The notes below the pieces were generated by a model. It worked only from the letters and a program-made list of their open reading frames with translations. It searched no databases and had not been told where the DNA came from. A DNA stretch of 64,000 nt from Diadema setosum (taxonomy: Eukaryota; Echinodermata; Echinoidea; Diadematoida; Diadematidae): the NCBI RefSeq assembly GCF_964275005.1, contig NC_092685.1, forward strand, positions 35,612,018-35,676,017, in the 5' to 3' direction. A program made the translations under genes and the position numbers. Below, one piece after another: positions 1-13,300 of the stretch. Each line of letters opens with the position of its first letter. Position 1 is the first letter of the stretch.

Positions 1-60
1 CACTTGGTGTATGCATACATGTGTAACCTAATAGAAATTTTCTGGAAAGCTTTTTTTTTC

Positions 61-543
61 TTCTTTTTTTGCCTCACAGGTCAAAAGATCAAAGATCAAA
101 TGAAAGTGCTGAACTAACTTTTTCCTCCATATCTCGAAGTGGCTCAAGTTATCTTGAAACTTAGTACATATTATGCATGTTCTCCCTGAAAGTGATTATC
201 TTATGAATTTTAGGGTCAAGGGCCAGATGAAAATGGTAACAATTTACTATTCAATTCAGAAATTGCACTTTTTCTCCACACCTGTACCTTGAAAATTACT
301 CAATGCCTAGATGTATGAATGGGTCAAAGTCGAGTTAAAGTCCTTAAATCCCTAGATACATGCTCTCCTATTCATCCAATTAAACCTAGGTCAAGGAAGG
401 TGAACATTTAACACATTTGTGACAAACTTGTCATTTCAATATTTTGCCAATTTTGTGAAAATGTAATCATGTACTATCTAGACCTATTGGGAAAATCATG
501 CATTATGGCGGAGGCATACCAGTCGCCAAAGCGACATTTCTAG
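61..543 (-). repeat. Dispersed repeat, family A, copy 1
   Basis: The right end (about 498-543) is the reverse complement of the start of similar copies at 21711 and 24429, sharing a gcgacNggNatgcc-type core. The body carries gacc/ggtcaaag-rich stretches. No coding capacity is visible. It is probably a SINE or MITE relic; left boundary approximate. Confidence 0.6.
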
Positions 544-1099
544 TTGTTATTGTTTGTTTGTTTGTTTTCGTACATAATTTACAGATGGTCCCGAGTTGCT
601 CGCGTCATAGCATGTTTAAATGTAGGCCTGTACTATTTGACGTTGTCAACATCTAGACCATACCTTATGTCGATTTCTTCGCGAGCGAGCGAAGCGAGCG
701 AGCGCTTGAGAAAATTATGCACACATTTTCCTACAAGATAGAATACTGTTCATCTCTGTTACATGGCGGGCGTACGAACGTCATGCAATATGCCAAAATT
801 GATACAATCACATTTCTGCTTCCTCCATTTTTTTTCTCAAATTTCGGGGGGGGGGGGGGATGATTGTACAGGCCATCCCTCCTCCTCCATTTCAGGGGGG
901 GGGGGATTCATCCCCCCATCCCCCCCCCCCCGATTTACGCCGATGCTCTCATAGCAAATCACCAAGCAGTTTGTCCATATGATGAAAATAATTGTGGAAA
1001 TAATCAATATCTGCAATAATCCTCAGGATTGAAGGAGGAAGATGTATGTGCAACTTTAATGTGTGACTGGCAAAGTTAACAATGTTGCATCATAACTCA
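544..1099. other. Low-complexity intergenic DNA
   Basis: No gene is recognised. The stretch holds a short gcgagcgagcg palindromic run near 680-704 and three G or C homopolymer runs between about 846 and 931. The short open frames here are low-complexity. Confidence 0.5.
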
Positions 1100-2393
1100 A
1101 AACTTGACGGCTTGTGCCGAAAGGGTGGGTTGGGTGGTGGCGCGTCGCGTTAATGGGAACCCCACCCTTCGTCCAAAGCCCCCCCCCCCCCCCCCCGGTT
1201 TTGCCGAAAGGGTGCGTTGGTACTTTTTCTCATGTAATATTAAAGACGAGTTTTGAATTTGTATTTAACCTTCAAACAACCATTTCAAAGAGGCTATCGT
1301 CCGGATCGGTTTACACTCTATTACCACTTGGTCTACAGCCAGTTGGTCTAATAGACTGTTTGATATCAGTTGGTCTAATAACCATTTGGTCTGGTCATCA
1401 TTTCGTCCAATTATTGTTATTTGGGTTAATTACTATTTGGTCTGCAGTCAATTCGTCTAATAATAGCCATTTGGTCTATTTTTGGTCTAACACCAATTTA
1501 TATCATCAAGTACCGATTTGGTTTACTATGAGTTGGTCTAATTCCATTTCGTCTAATCATCAAATGGTCTAAGATAAAACCAAATTTGTCCAATATAAAT
1601 TTGGTATACACATCATTAATTTTGGTCCATTGCCCAGTTGGTCTAGCCTTAGCCTGTCTATCATTTAGTCTACACCCATTTAGTCTAATAACCATTGATC
1701 TTATTGCCATTTGGTCTAATAGCCAGCCTCCTAATCTAATCAGGTACCATTTGGTCCAATCATCGTTTCGTCTATATGACCAACTGGGTTATTATTATTA
1801 TTATTATTTTGTTTTTGTTTTTTTTTGGGGGGGGCCTTTTTCTACGACTACGGACTACCCTCTGACCCTTCATTGAGGGAGAAAAAAAATATGTTCATAC
1901 ACATGAAATAAGATTAGGGTAAAGTTTAGGGTCCCTCGCCCCTCCCCATGGTGCCAGGCCAGCACCCCCAGCAGTTGGACTATAGATAAGCCACTGATTA
2001 TCCACATGATCCATGCCCTGTAATGTAAAACAGAAACGGATATTAGACCAAATGGATATTGGACCAAATGAACATTGGACGAACTAAATATTAGATCCGG
2101 ACGATAGCCTCTTTGAAATGGTTGTTTGAAGGTTAAATATAAATTCAAAACTCGTCTTTTAATATTACATGAGAAAAAGTACCAACGCACCCTATTCGGC
2201 AAAACGGGGGGGGGGGGGGGGGGGCTTTGGACGAAGGGTGGGGTTCCAGTCAACGCGACGCGACCCAACGCTCCCAACGCACCCTTTCGGCAAAACCGGG
2301 GGGGGGGGGGGAGGCTTTGGACGAAGGGTGGTGTTCCCATTAACGCGACGCGCCACCACCCAACCCACCCTTTCGGCACAAGCCAAACTTGAC
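1100..2393. mobile_element. Foldback DNA transposon with 9-bp target duplication
   Basis: The element proper is 1109-2384. It starts GGCTTGTGCCGAAAGGG and ends with the exact reverse complement, and is flanked by the direct repeat AAACTTGAC (1100-1108 and 2385-2393). The left arm is about 1109-1306 and the right arm about 2095-2384. The right arm is longer because it holds an extra partial copy of the G-run plus ctttggacgaagggtg module. The centre is a degenerate TTGGTCTAAT tandem array. No transposase is present, so it is non-autonomous. A 9-bp duplication with long inverted repeats resembles Mutator-like or Drosophila FB-type elements; the superfamily is an inference. Confidence 0.85.
1316..1790 (+). 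repeat. Degenerate TTGGTCTAAT minisatellite inside the foldback
   Basis: More than twenty imperfect occurrences of ttggtcta or tttggtctaat, spaced roughly 12-25 bp, fill the centre of the foldback. The reverse-complement form (ggaccaaat, ttagacca) appears near 2041-2095, next to the other arm, so the repeat belongs to both arms. Confidence 0.75.
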
Positions 2394-2644
2394 TGAAGAA
2401 TATCCATAGAGGCATCCTCTATACTGTCCATTCTATGAGGAATCAGTCATTCCTCATCTTTACCGGATATCATTTCACGGTATGCCGCCTCAGTGCTAAA
2501 TATTGATCATATTCATACTCAAACACCTTTGTCGAGCTGTTTGTTTCAATGTTTTGACATTTTAACACATTCCCTCCGAGATGTTGTAATTCTCTATGAA
2601 TTGTACACATAACAATCCCAGTTCCCATATTTATAGGCAATAAG

Positions 2645-2875
2645 CTATACTGCTTTAGCATGATTGTGTAACCTACTGATCATCATTTTCTGAATCTTGA
2701 TTCTCTTCTTCACAGCTGAGTATACGTACATAAGGCAGATCAGGATAAGTAAGCACCACGCGGCCGTTCTGAGGAGTGACTCGTCCAGATCCTCCTGAGC
2801 GTCCTCTTGCCCCTGCCGCAGACAGACAGTCCGTGGCTGGCCTCTTCTCTCGCTGGAGAGCATCCTCACCGTCAA
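2645..2875 (-). CDS. Possible exon: small single-pass membrane protein
   Basis: This is a 76-codon open frame in a locally GC-richer patch. It has an acidic/Gln-rich N-terminal half, one hydrophobic segment (about residues 38-54, reading AAWCLLILICLMYVYSAV) and a following basic KKRIK. I do not recognise a family. The opposite strand offers a rival reading: a strong acceptor (ttctcttcttcacag, ending 2715) followed by an open frame to TGA at 2796-2798, which would be the last coding exon of a plus-strand gene starting left of the window. Only one can be right, and neither may be coding. Confidence 0.2.
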   Translation of the reverse strand: MTVRMLSSERRGQPRTVCLRQGQEDAQEDLDESLLRTAAWCLLILICLMYVYSAVKKRIKIQKMMISRLHNHAKAV

Positions 2876-3679
2876 CCAGTCGGTACCGCTTTCACTACAT
2901 CGAATGAACGACGTTCAGAGACAGATTTTCATGACATGAAAAGTTAAGAGGAAAGTGAAATAAATTGACTTAACAATAATGTCGTCGCTCAATATAACAT
3001 TTCTTTTTAATCAGGCAATAGCAAAGAACAGAGGAAAATACAGAAATCTGAATATCTATCACGCAAAACACAATTATTTGGGGGGCAAAAAAGACATCAT
3101 TGGATAGTACGCGTTGAGAGGAGTGCACAGTCTGTCTGTGGAAACTGGGCCCGTTCATATGTGAAAAGCAATGGTGGTCAACATCGTTCCCGCCATCAAG
3201 GTCCTAAACTTGACTGACGGAGAACAAATATCGGACGATGGCAGTAAAAGAATACGCAAACACTCCATGGTGTACTTGAGGCCAGTGTCACGGATATCAG
3301 TGTGACGGGAGGCAGACATCCTTGTCTACACAGCGGAGAGACGGGACAGCACTGGGTGTTTCAAGGAGAGAAAACAGAGACGTAAGATTCTCCTTGTAGA
3401 CAAGACAAGACGGAGATGAACTCATTTAGTAGTCATCACTATGCTGATGTGATACAAGTCAAGTCGCCATGCTTGTGTCACACATGCTATCAACGATTTT
3501 TTTTTGTTCTAAAACAGCAAAAACAGGGCAGATTGTTTTGCTAAGAATAATCAAACGTGAACGATTTCAGACTCTATAGTGTGGGCTTTTCAAAATAAGG
3601 CCCATACACTAGTAATTTGTGGTTTTGGCTTCAAAGCCTCCCTTGAATGATGTGATTCGGTACATACAACTGTATTTTG

Positions 3680-3790
3680 TGTGTTTGTGTGTTTGTGTGT
3701 GTGTGTGTGTATGCGTGTGTGTGTGTGTGTGTGTGTCTGTATGTGTGTACGTGTTAACGTGTGTGTGTGTGTATGTCTGTATGTGTTAAC
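3680..3790. repeat. (GT)n microsatellite, interrupted
   Basis: GT dinucleotides dominate about 110 bp, with interruptions such as tatgcg, ctgtatg and acgtgttaac. Confidence 0.9.
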
Positions 3791-6700
3791 AACTCTGATG
3801 TCTGTGTGTAAAATGAAACTTAATCTATTTAAATACTGCTTAGTGTTGTTTTTTTAATTTATTGATATTAAGCTAATGGTACATTTCTGGAAATGGGGAT
3901 ATAAAAACGATTTTGTACTGAATATGTAACGAAAAATGTCAAGAAAATGTCAAATTAGAAACAATCTTGATAATGTCCTCTCAGCACACTACATAATTTA
4001 ACCAGTATACATTGTCGGCACCGGTGATATAATTGTCCGGTGCCGATAATCGCTCATGATGTTCACGATTCAGTTCAACGTGTGCGCGTGTTAAGATGAA
4101 CACCTTGCTGTGTTCATTCTTACATGGATATTACCACTTTACGGCCACATCCTATCCTGCATTTTGTGCATGCCGTTGTATGTCAGCTCGTTGCGGAGTA
4201 CTTTGCTTAAAGTATGACAGAACTCTCTATGACACTTAGAATTAGAACAATAAACTTTGCTTAAATTCGAAATGTTTCATGTCATTAGTGAACATGTAAC
4301 ACTACGTATTCACATTGTTTCAAAGTATTTGCACATCACAGTCAAAGTTATGTGCACCCATTATTCCCAGATATTGATTGGTGTCTTTAGGAAAGTCGTC
4401 GATACTTTTCATAAGGTATGGCTTTTAACTGTTTCTGATAATAGATTTGAACACGTTTCTTTCGTAAGCGCTGTAACTTATGCTATATAAAAGTGATAAA
4501 GCTGAATGAATATGTCCTTTGTTCATTGCCTGCGTAGATTTAACCATTTTTTTTTTCTATGTAACCTTTTGAAATATTTGGTGAGATATATAATACGGCC
4601 GTCTTGGTAATCTGTTTTTCAATCATGGCATTCATGCTAATCTACAGCTCAGCTGTATGTCTGCGTTCTATGTAACGTAGTTTTCTGGCTTGTTATACAC
4701 GCTATACAGCTAACAAATTTATTCGCCATGTTCACCGTGCACGGAGTAAAAGCAGACGTAGAGATGCATCTAGCGTATACATGTTTTTGTTTTGGTTTTT
4801 TGCCAAGACGATATAAACGATAGCGTGTCGTGTTATTTGCAAGCAGTGTTGGAGATTCTGTGAAAAACATTGTGCGTGTTATGAATGTGGCCTTAACCGC
4901 ATAAAGACACATCAATAATTTATACATTAATAACAGAGGCAGGTTTTGGTCGCAGAGGACCATGAATTTTTTATTTCGAGACATCGCCATCGGCTGGGCG
5001 GGATTGTACGAAAGGAATTGCTCTGAAACGCGTCATTAATACGAAGGGGGCCGGAAATGTGATGATACGAGTTTGTCTTGACTTGTTTTGTTGTGTCTTC
5101 TTTTGGTCCAAATGGAACTATGAGCATGAATTACTGATATGGATAACTCTGATATTTCCTTCTTTTGTATTTTCTATTTTTAGATAGTATTTCGCTTTTA
5201 TTTTGCTTCTGTAGTTATGATATACTGGCAGACATTTTTGCCAGAAGGTTGTCCATCTCTTCGTTTGCTATCCTTCGCATTAATTCTTCTTTGCAGGCTG
5301 TAAAATAAAAGTATCTATTTGACCGTTGTAAAATCTTGGCACATTAGCGATTAATGAATTATAATAATTGACTTCTAAGATTGATCATACTTTTCAACTC
5401 CATCTTGTGCACATCCCAAGAATGAGTCACATACACAATCACGTTACACCTTGTACATGGATGGGATTCACAAAGCACTTCTGAGGTCTAGGCTATTGGT
5501 ATAGCGAGAAGAGTGAAAGGTCACGTTGAAAGTTTAAAATTACAGTCATATTATGTGCGATAACTGAAGAAGCTTTGATCATATACAGTGCAAATGAAAC
5601 GAATATGACGATTTCAGAGATCATAGATCAATATGAATGTGTCCATGTATAGTCTGATCATTATCCTGATTAGCCATTGATGGTAAGTAATGATGAATTA
5701 TGGAGGCATACTTTAATCCACACTACTACTGGAGCTTCCATGCATGTATTTGGTGCGTTGATCTTAATATCGACAGTGGGTTGTGTTTCGCCGATTACAG
5801 AAAATAACATCTTTCGCTTTTTGCCAGTAATGAATGCTGAGACATGCTTAAGCTATCAGTGAATACTGCGTGATTTGTTGAGCATGCAACAATAACGCCC
5901 ATTTGATTTTCGTCAGCGAGAATTGTCCCATTGGGATACTTTCAAATGAATAAAACTATGATGTAAAATATGTCGAAATTCTGTGGGAATGGAAAGTGTG
6001 AGATAGACATTGTTATTGTGTCGTTTTTAGATAATTGGAGTTACATTCGCATCAGTATTTACCATTGAATGGAACATTATGTGCGTTGTTTGCATTTAGA
6101 ACTTGTAAAATCGTTCATATTATGAATGTCTTATCATATTATGTGAGATGTCATTGGTCTATGTTGTGGATTACTTTTCTGACTATTTATGTCAACACAA
6201 CTTTCTATATGTAACAATTACGTGATGTACATGAATATACGTGTAATTCTTAATAATAGAAAAGGAAAATTTGCCTTCAAAGAAAATTACCATAGTAAGG
6301 ACTTCAAAAAGTTTTGAAGATTATCACACGTTGTCTGGTTATTATCTCGAAGTGCCAATGGTAGAATTGTACTGAATTTCATTGAATATGAACGGTGAAT
6401 TCTTCTCTCAAGTGCTCTCATGTTTTACGGACTCATTATACCTGTAATTTTTGAACACTGGCGGATTGGAAACCTTAAAGTGCAATTCCATTCCATTTTC
6501 AAGTTGGGTTGAAATAAGTCCATTTTCATCACACGAAGAGAATGGTGGAGGTTTCACCAAATCGGAACTTAAGTGAGAAAATTCGGAATTTAATTTTTTT
6601 TTCTATTACGATATGTTTTCACGCATCAGTGATATTAGTCACAAAAACATTCAAAGTGGCTGAGTGCTGAGGAGAATATGATTGTTATCACCTCACAAGT

Positions 6701-8043
6701 CAACAAGTCTCCCGTTGCGGTGAAAACAATCTTCCACTTCATTTCCTTTTCAACATGAGGTGAATAAGATTAAGATGTATCCTTCACATCAAACTATTGT
6801 AGTCTTGTAATCACTCAACAACAATGAGTTTCCGATTAGATGTGCAGTTTCTGAGTCACCGACCAAAAACATGATTTTGATTTTTTTTTTGTGTAGTACA
6901 AATCAAAGTCAGACTTGTGAGGTGATAAGATGTCTTCATCGCATTTCTCAATTTTCGAGTATACTCCGTGCAAAAGTTCTGAAAAGTGTCTCCTGCGTCT
7001 TGAATCATTGATTTTTTTTTTTATGTGATAATCTGGCAATGATAAAGTTTCGAGAGGCAGGGTTGCCAAAAACAGTGTGTCTTTATGATACGTTCGTGTC
7101 AAACCAACCCCACTTACTTTGCATACTTGATTACAATCATTATCAATGTTCGTTGAAATAATTAAAACTTGAATTCCGTAACTTTGTTATTCATGTCCAA
7201 CTTTGATGTAACTTCCATCTTTTTGATTGGGTTTGCTCTATTTAAGTCAACTTGAATATGGACTGTAGCACTGTACTTTAAATCCTTTGTCATGACCCAC
7301 AGAAACTGATGTTTGAACAGATCCACCTGTGATTCAAACGGACTTTGGAAGAAAACCGTGCCACGTGTTTAAGCTTGTTAAGCATCTTCATTAAACATTT
7401 TCATACTTCTTGTCATATGTGGAAAAAACAAAAGCAAAAGCGATGTGTCTTGTTTCATTGACTTGATACCCTTAGAACTCTGATAGGTCGTAATCGGCTA
7501 GATTAGTACTCGTTAGCTTAATTAAAAAAAAAAAAAATGTGATGAAAATAATTTTGCTGTGGGAAAGCGTCATTCCCGCGACTGTGAAAAGTGCGTCGAG
7601 CATTGCCATCATGTTCCTTTCTTCTCTTTTTGTGATTAAATTCCATTCTCTTATCCGAACGCGTTTTTACTACATTCTTAGTGCTGCTATCAATTTTTCA
7701 GTGTTGCTAAGCAATGGTACATGGGACGCATGGTGTACTTGTATAACAGATATTTTACAGCTCATTGTGTTTGTTCGTTTGGTTATTGATATTCCCGTCA
7801 AATTGCATGCCGACTCTGAAATCACACCAGCATTCAATATCTCTAGTATCTGTAGATGTCTGTCACTGCTGTCAGGAAAGAACTGTTTCCATGTAAGCAA
7901 AAAGAGCATTTCCGCGTGTTGAATGTGTATGTCAGCCTTTACTTTTTTATGGTTCTGTGTAACATTTTCTTGTCTATTTATGCTTTGAAATCATGATTTA
8001 GTGGATCCTTTTTGTCTATAGCGTCATGTTAACTTATCTTTAC

Positions 8044-8049
8044 AATAAA
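8044..8049 (+). terminator. Candidate polyadenylation signal
   Basis: A consensus AATAAA is followed about 30-45 bp later by T/G-rich sequence. It could end a plus-strand transcript running through 2.7-8.1 kb. The hexamer is common in AT-rich DNA, so support is weak. Confidence 0.25.
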
Positions 8050-8421
8050 GTTTGCAAAAAGAGCATGGTGCATTATAGTTTTGTTGTTTAGTATCAATAG
8101 AACACGGTATTTAGAAACGAACTGCTGGGTGATATGTCTCTTGACAGGCCCGTTACTAGGGGGTCGAGTCCCCCCCCCCCCCCTTTTTTTTTAAATGGTT
8201 GAGAGTCTGACTCTGAATGAATGGTTGAGAGAGATATCTTTAGAGCAGTGTGACCCAAACTCAACAATGACCGTACGCAGGAGAAGTAGGGGGAGAAACC
8301 GTCCTGCCCCCCCCCCCATTTTTCTTTGGACTCGGATATTAGATTTTGATATGATTTGATCAATAAATTGAGAAGATGGGTTTAGTCAACAATTGAACGT
8401 GTGATTTTTATGCAAATACGC

Positions 8422-8423
<2 letters not shown>

Positions 8424-8461
<38 letters not shown>
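8424..8461. repeat. (GT)n microsatellite
   Basis: An almost pure TG dinucleotide array of about 38 bp. Confidence 0.9.
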
Positions 8462-8464
<3 letters not shown>

Positions 8465-8552
8465 CACGAGTGAAAATACCAGATTATCTATCCACGAATC
8501 CAGAGCAATACAAAATGGCCGAATTGGATGGTTTAATCAGTGATGAGTTACA

Positions 8553-8948
8553 TTAAAGGGATGGTATAGTATTGGTGAAGATGAGGATTGGGCTTTTAAC
8601 TTTTCGTGAGATACCAAGAAACTGCGTATGAAATAGTACAGAGCAGACCATTCTAAAAGGAATTCAAAGTTTATTTGATGAAAATCGGTTTTGGAATGGC
8701 TGAAACATCCAAACACATGTTAAAACAAAGCAATCATGATAAAAGGTGGGTCCCAACTTTTATCACGATTGCTCGTTTTTTGGTATCTCGGCCATTTCAA
8801 AATTTTCATCAAATAAACGTTGAATTCCTTTTGGAATTACATGCTCTTTCATATTTCGTAATAATTTTTTTCATTATCTCATCAAAAAAAAAAAAAAATG
8901 TTAGAAATGAGAAGTTAGGTTTCAATCAAAACTATACGATCCCTTTAA
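8553..8948. mobile_element. TTAA-flanked MITE
   Basis: The sequence begins TTAA-AGGGATGGTATAGT and ends ACTATACGATCCCT-TTAA, giving near-perfect terminal inverted repeats inside TTAA target duplications. Inner segments are also inverted (ggaattcaaagtttatttgatgaaaa versus its complement near 8808-8840). No ORF of note. TTAA duplication is the hallmark of piggyBac mobilisation; assignment to that superfamily is inferred. Confidence 0.75.
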
Positions 8949-8954
8949 TTACGT

Positions 8955-9270
8955 TGCCTCCAGTCCAATAAGCCAGTTGGGAGATAGCTAATGTGCAATT
9001 GGGTACAAACGACCTTTCATTTTTTCTCAGTTGGTTAGGCACTTTACTCAATTCAAAGCGACATAATGCAGCAGCTTGTCCAACATTGCAATTTATGGAA
9101 CTCGTATTCAAACAAAGAATGAACCTGTGTAGATGAAGTGACCAGAATGGTTTGTCAATCAACACTTTGGGAAGCATCCATTTCATTGTGCTGTTTTGAA
9201 TATATTAACAAACTTTTTCTGTTAACATTGCCAAATACCAGCTTGCTGTCAGGTGGATGTACTGGCAGGC
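8955..9270 (-). repeat. Dispersed repeat, family B, copy 1
   Basis: Shares an ordered series of short blocks, reverse complemented, with copies at 13046 and 25075: ttctcagttggttaggcact, gaccagaatgg, aaataccagc and gtcaggtggatgt. Non-coding; probably a SINE or MITE relic. Confidence 0.6.
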
Positions 9271-9724
9271 ACTAGATATGGATTTCATGAATAATCATAA
9301 CATTACAGATGCTTATCTCAGTGAAATTAAAAACCAACCTGTCTCTCGGTACAATTGACCTTTTCCTGCTCATGCTCAAACTGGAACCCCGAACTGGCTT
9401 ATTTCTTAAAGAACTGTTCATTAACAACCTCTTTTGATTAAAGGAGAAATCCACCCTAAAACTTATGTGATTAGAAGCAGGAAGATGAACAAGTATTTGA
9501 TATACAGTTTATGTTTTGGCATAATTATTTTGCAGGATGAAAACTGTGAAAGTTATTTGATATTTTTTTTTTTTTAACTGTGATCAATTAGACATAAATT
9601 GGCAATTCTTTGATGTCACACACAAGCTCAACCCCATTTACTCTGTACTGTGAAATAAAAGCATTTTCCTTCAAGTAAATTTCCGGTCACACATTATCAA
9701 TCATTTTTCAATTCCATCCCTTAT

Positions 9725-9726
<2 letters not shown>

Positions 9727-9755
<29 letters not shown>
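9727..9755. repeat. Poly(A) tract
   Basis: An uninterrupted A run of nearly 30 bases, possibly the tail of an old retroposed sequence, though no parent is recognisable. Confidence 0.8.
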
Positions 9756-9758
<3 letters not shown>

Positions 9759-9851
9759 TTTCGTCATCAATAACAAAAGAGAAAGATTGTAATAGAACTT
9801 TAAGCTGCACACGGAGTTCCCAATTTAATATTTATGTATGTGCATTATTGA

Positions 9852-9854
<3 letters not shown>

Positions 9855-9885
<31 letters not shown>
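9855..9885. repeat. (CA)n microsatellite
   Basis: A pure CA dinucleotide array of about 30 bp. Confidence 0.9.
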
Positions 9886-9888
<3 letters not shown>

Positions 9889-12800
9889 AATCAGAATTTC
9901 ATTAACTGTCACTGTCCCGTTCCCCTCATTTTTCTGCTTCTAACCACACAAACTAATTTTCAGTGCAGACTTGCTCTTTAATTTCTAAAAGTAAACTCAA
10001 CGGAAACTGGACCATCGTGGACCAAATTACGGCGGACTAGAAAAGTCAGTGTCATCACCTATACCACCGCACGGCATAAAAGAAAACCATGTAAATGAAA
10101 GGAGGTTGAGTGTGTTCCTCCCCCTCTCATAACACTCATCAACGTGACTGAAGAAGAGAGGCAAATAACATTTCGGTATGGTACATGTATAGTACTTTAT
10201 TATTTAACATATATTTTTCACACTTATTGCACAAGCATTATTTTGCCACAGATGACAACAGAAATAATGATAATATATAAAAAAAAAATGATGGCATGAA
10301 TTTGAGGGATTGTGAAAACCAATGAAAATATATTATATTTATCAGTCAAAACGGCATCTACAATGGCCACCACAATATACTGCATATAATCATTTGAGTC
10401 TCATGGATGTTTTCAGACTTAATGCTGATATCAATATCTTTTTAAAGAGATGAAAGTTTGACACTTGGGTATGAAAAAAAAAATGGCTTTTAAAAAAAGT
10501 TAAACTATTTTGTGACTTCAAAACATCATTTTTGTTTAATCATTAATGAATGGTGAAAGTTCGTTGTATCTCATGAAACCCATTGTAATTCTGATTATGC
10601 AATTGATATAACTGCTTAACATGACCACTGTGTTTTAATATTACATGGTGCAGAAATCTGTACGAGTTTTCGTGCTCGATACCATCAAAAAGGATAGAGG
10701 TATTTACACATTTACGTATTGATATTTTTTTTTTCAAATATCCTCTCATTTGGCATCAGTGTATAATTTGAATGTAATGTAACACTGCATGTAACTGTAA
10801 TATTAAAATGTAATTGCATATCTTGCGTTCCCAGCAAACAGTATTCATGCAATCAAGAGAAATACATACAATGTATATTTCAAACTTCATCATGATCATG
10901 ATATGACATAGGTGTATCTTGTACCAGCAATGAACCCTGCAAGACTAGTAAATGTGGCTGAATGATTGCAACAATTATCATCTCTGCATGCAGCCATCTG
11001 CACACTGACAGTCAGTGGACAAAACATGCCTATCTTGATCACGTATCTCTTAATGTTTCGGTTATGCACAATGTTTTGGAAATTATGCTCATATCTATTA
11101 TATGGCCATGGTACATGTCGTAGCCATTTCGATGGCATAATCAGAATATAAGTTGAACTTCAGATTATAAGATGAGTTGCCCAGTTGAAAATGATTAGTT
11201 TAAGGCTATCAACCTAAAACATCTTGTTTTACATTGATACGGAAAGGTTACACACTTTTAATTGCTGTTGAAATAGGGTAATTTTACATCTTCACAGTCA
11301 TCTTGGCAACTAACATTTACTGCAAAGTGTCAGACTTCTTTATTAATGTCAAAATTTCTGTTCTTGTGGGATCTAATCCTACAAGACATTCTACCATCTT
11401 ATGTGTAGATTACGATTGAAGAGGCCATTTTGGATGCCTTCACTATCTTTTAGGAAACAAATAGAAATTTCACATATTTTTTTAGCAGACAAATCGAATA
11501 TCTCGAAGATACAATAGTTGCATCATCTAGATTTAGATTCAGCAGCATGGAAATAGGATAAACCATCAATAAACATTTGGCACACAGTAAACCCATCAGT
11601 AAACATTGGTGCACAGTAAGACACAGTTCAAATTCTGGCATGTAAAGTGAAATACATGGTGCTTATTTTGGTGGACCTGAAGATAATTGGACAGCATGAG
11701 ATATTTATGTGCACAAATATCTCTGTGCATAAAAGTGCATGAAGGTCTTTCACTTCACCTACCTTGGTAAATGTTATAGAAACTACCTTTGATTGGATTG
11801 AGGAAGTTCCTTGAATGGTTTACAGGTTTTCACCCTTTTTTTGTTGTTTTTTTTTTGCATGGACCACAACAAATTAAAAACACATTGTATCTGCTGGAGA
11901 CCATGTATGCTAACTTGCTAAGAGGTAAAAAAACATTGAGGCAGGCATGAATAACTTTTGCAGCCAAGAAATTTCATTTACCTATCAAACAGGGTGAAAG
12001 AAAGGTGAAGTTATTCAGTTTTCTATGGGGAGAGGTTGGGCTGTCAAGTATTTTAAAAATCACATTCATCAATATACAAACATTGAGGCTTACAATGACT
12101 CCTACTCATTGCTGGGAGCTAAATACATGTAGTGGTACATGTTAGCAGGTCTGAACTTTTGTGTCAACTTCATTTGGAAATAAAAGAAATGCATTTAGAA
12201 AATTTGTAAGCATTCACATGAAGGTTATGCTTGAACATCAAAAGGTGATTTGTATACGTGTCATGTTTCCAACAGACATTTGACAGACACACATTGTGCA
12301 CATAAGTGATTGGACAAAATTCATCAACTGTGAATGCAGTGTTTTTCAACAGAAGTAGAAGACATCAAGAGAGACAAATTATGACACGATGTCTACATTT
12401 TGCAAGGCATCCACATGGCTGTTTTTTTCTTAATCGCCACTTAAAATAGATACACAATCAAAACGGCTCAAACTTGTAAGCTAGGGAGGTGTTATACAAG
12501 AAGAAACCAAACTCCCGCTTTTGTACCCATGCTCCATACCGCAGAAAAGTTATGGGCTGTATCGCAAATGTGAACAAATTTCTTAGATAAAAGAGCACAT
12601 CTTTTGTAAATTGCAATAAAACCGATGTCCCTTTCAATATTTTTGGCTACAAAAAAAGTGCAAAGAACAGAACACGTCAACAAAAATCACTAAAAAAGAA
12701 TGATAATTGGACTTCTGTAACCGTTAAATGCTACAAAATACCCAGAAATATGTATTAGTCAAGTACTTAATCCAAAAGACTTATCATTCAGCGTTAAACT

Positions 12801-13045
12801 TGGTGAACAAAATTGTGCACAAATAATGTGGGCAAGATAATGTTAACTTTTTATGAGATACTGATATTCCTTTTTTGAGTCCTGAGGGATTGATAACAAG
12901 GAAGATTAACAAAAATGGAAGGATCTATGCCGAACAATATTACCACCAAGTTCCATACAGGATTTAAACATTTCCATTGGTTTGTTAATTGACTGAGATC
13001 TGTGATGTGATGATCATTCATGTGATTCTTATCTAAATGTGCTTA

Positions 13046-13300
13046 TCGGCACATCCACCTGACAAAAAAAGCCTGGTATTTGGCAATATCAAAAGAAAAG
13101 GGTCATTATTGACTATTCTGGTCACCTGGTCCAAACGCAAGTTCATTCTTTCTTTGAATTCCATAAAGTGTTACATCGGGCAAGCTAAATGCATCATGTA
13201 GCTTTGAAAATAAGTGAAGTGCCTATCCAACTGAGAAAAAAGAAATGCATTTGTACCAATGTGTACATGAGCTAATTACAAACTGGCTTATTGGAATAGT
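13046..13300 (+). repeat. Dispersed repeat, family B, copy 2
   Basis: Contains cacatccacctgac, ggtatttggcaatatc, ttctggtcacctggtcc, ccaactgagaaaa and catgagctaatta in the same order as the copy at 25075, and as the reverse complement of the copy at 8955. Confidence 0.65.

Larger units (their letters stand above)
2876..8065 (+). other. Repeat-poor stretch, candidate long 3' UTR
   Basis: No coding region can be supported. The stretch is AT-rich and nearly free of the repeat families that crowd the rest of the window, apart from a (GT)n tract at about 3680-3790. It ends close to a consensus AATAAA at 8044-8049 followed by T/G-rich DNA. This fits a long plus-strand 3' UTR, but ordinary intergenic DNA is equally possible. 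Confidence 0.25.

Noticed and set aside
1870-2431. Proline- or glycine-rich open frames
   Set aside because: They are translations of the foldback arms and their poly(G)/poly(C) runs, not genes.
7539-7922. 127-codon plus-strand open frame with hydrophobic stretches
   Set aside because: AT-rich, starts right after an A run, no recognisable domain and no splice or context support. Could be chance in AT-rich DNA.
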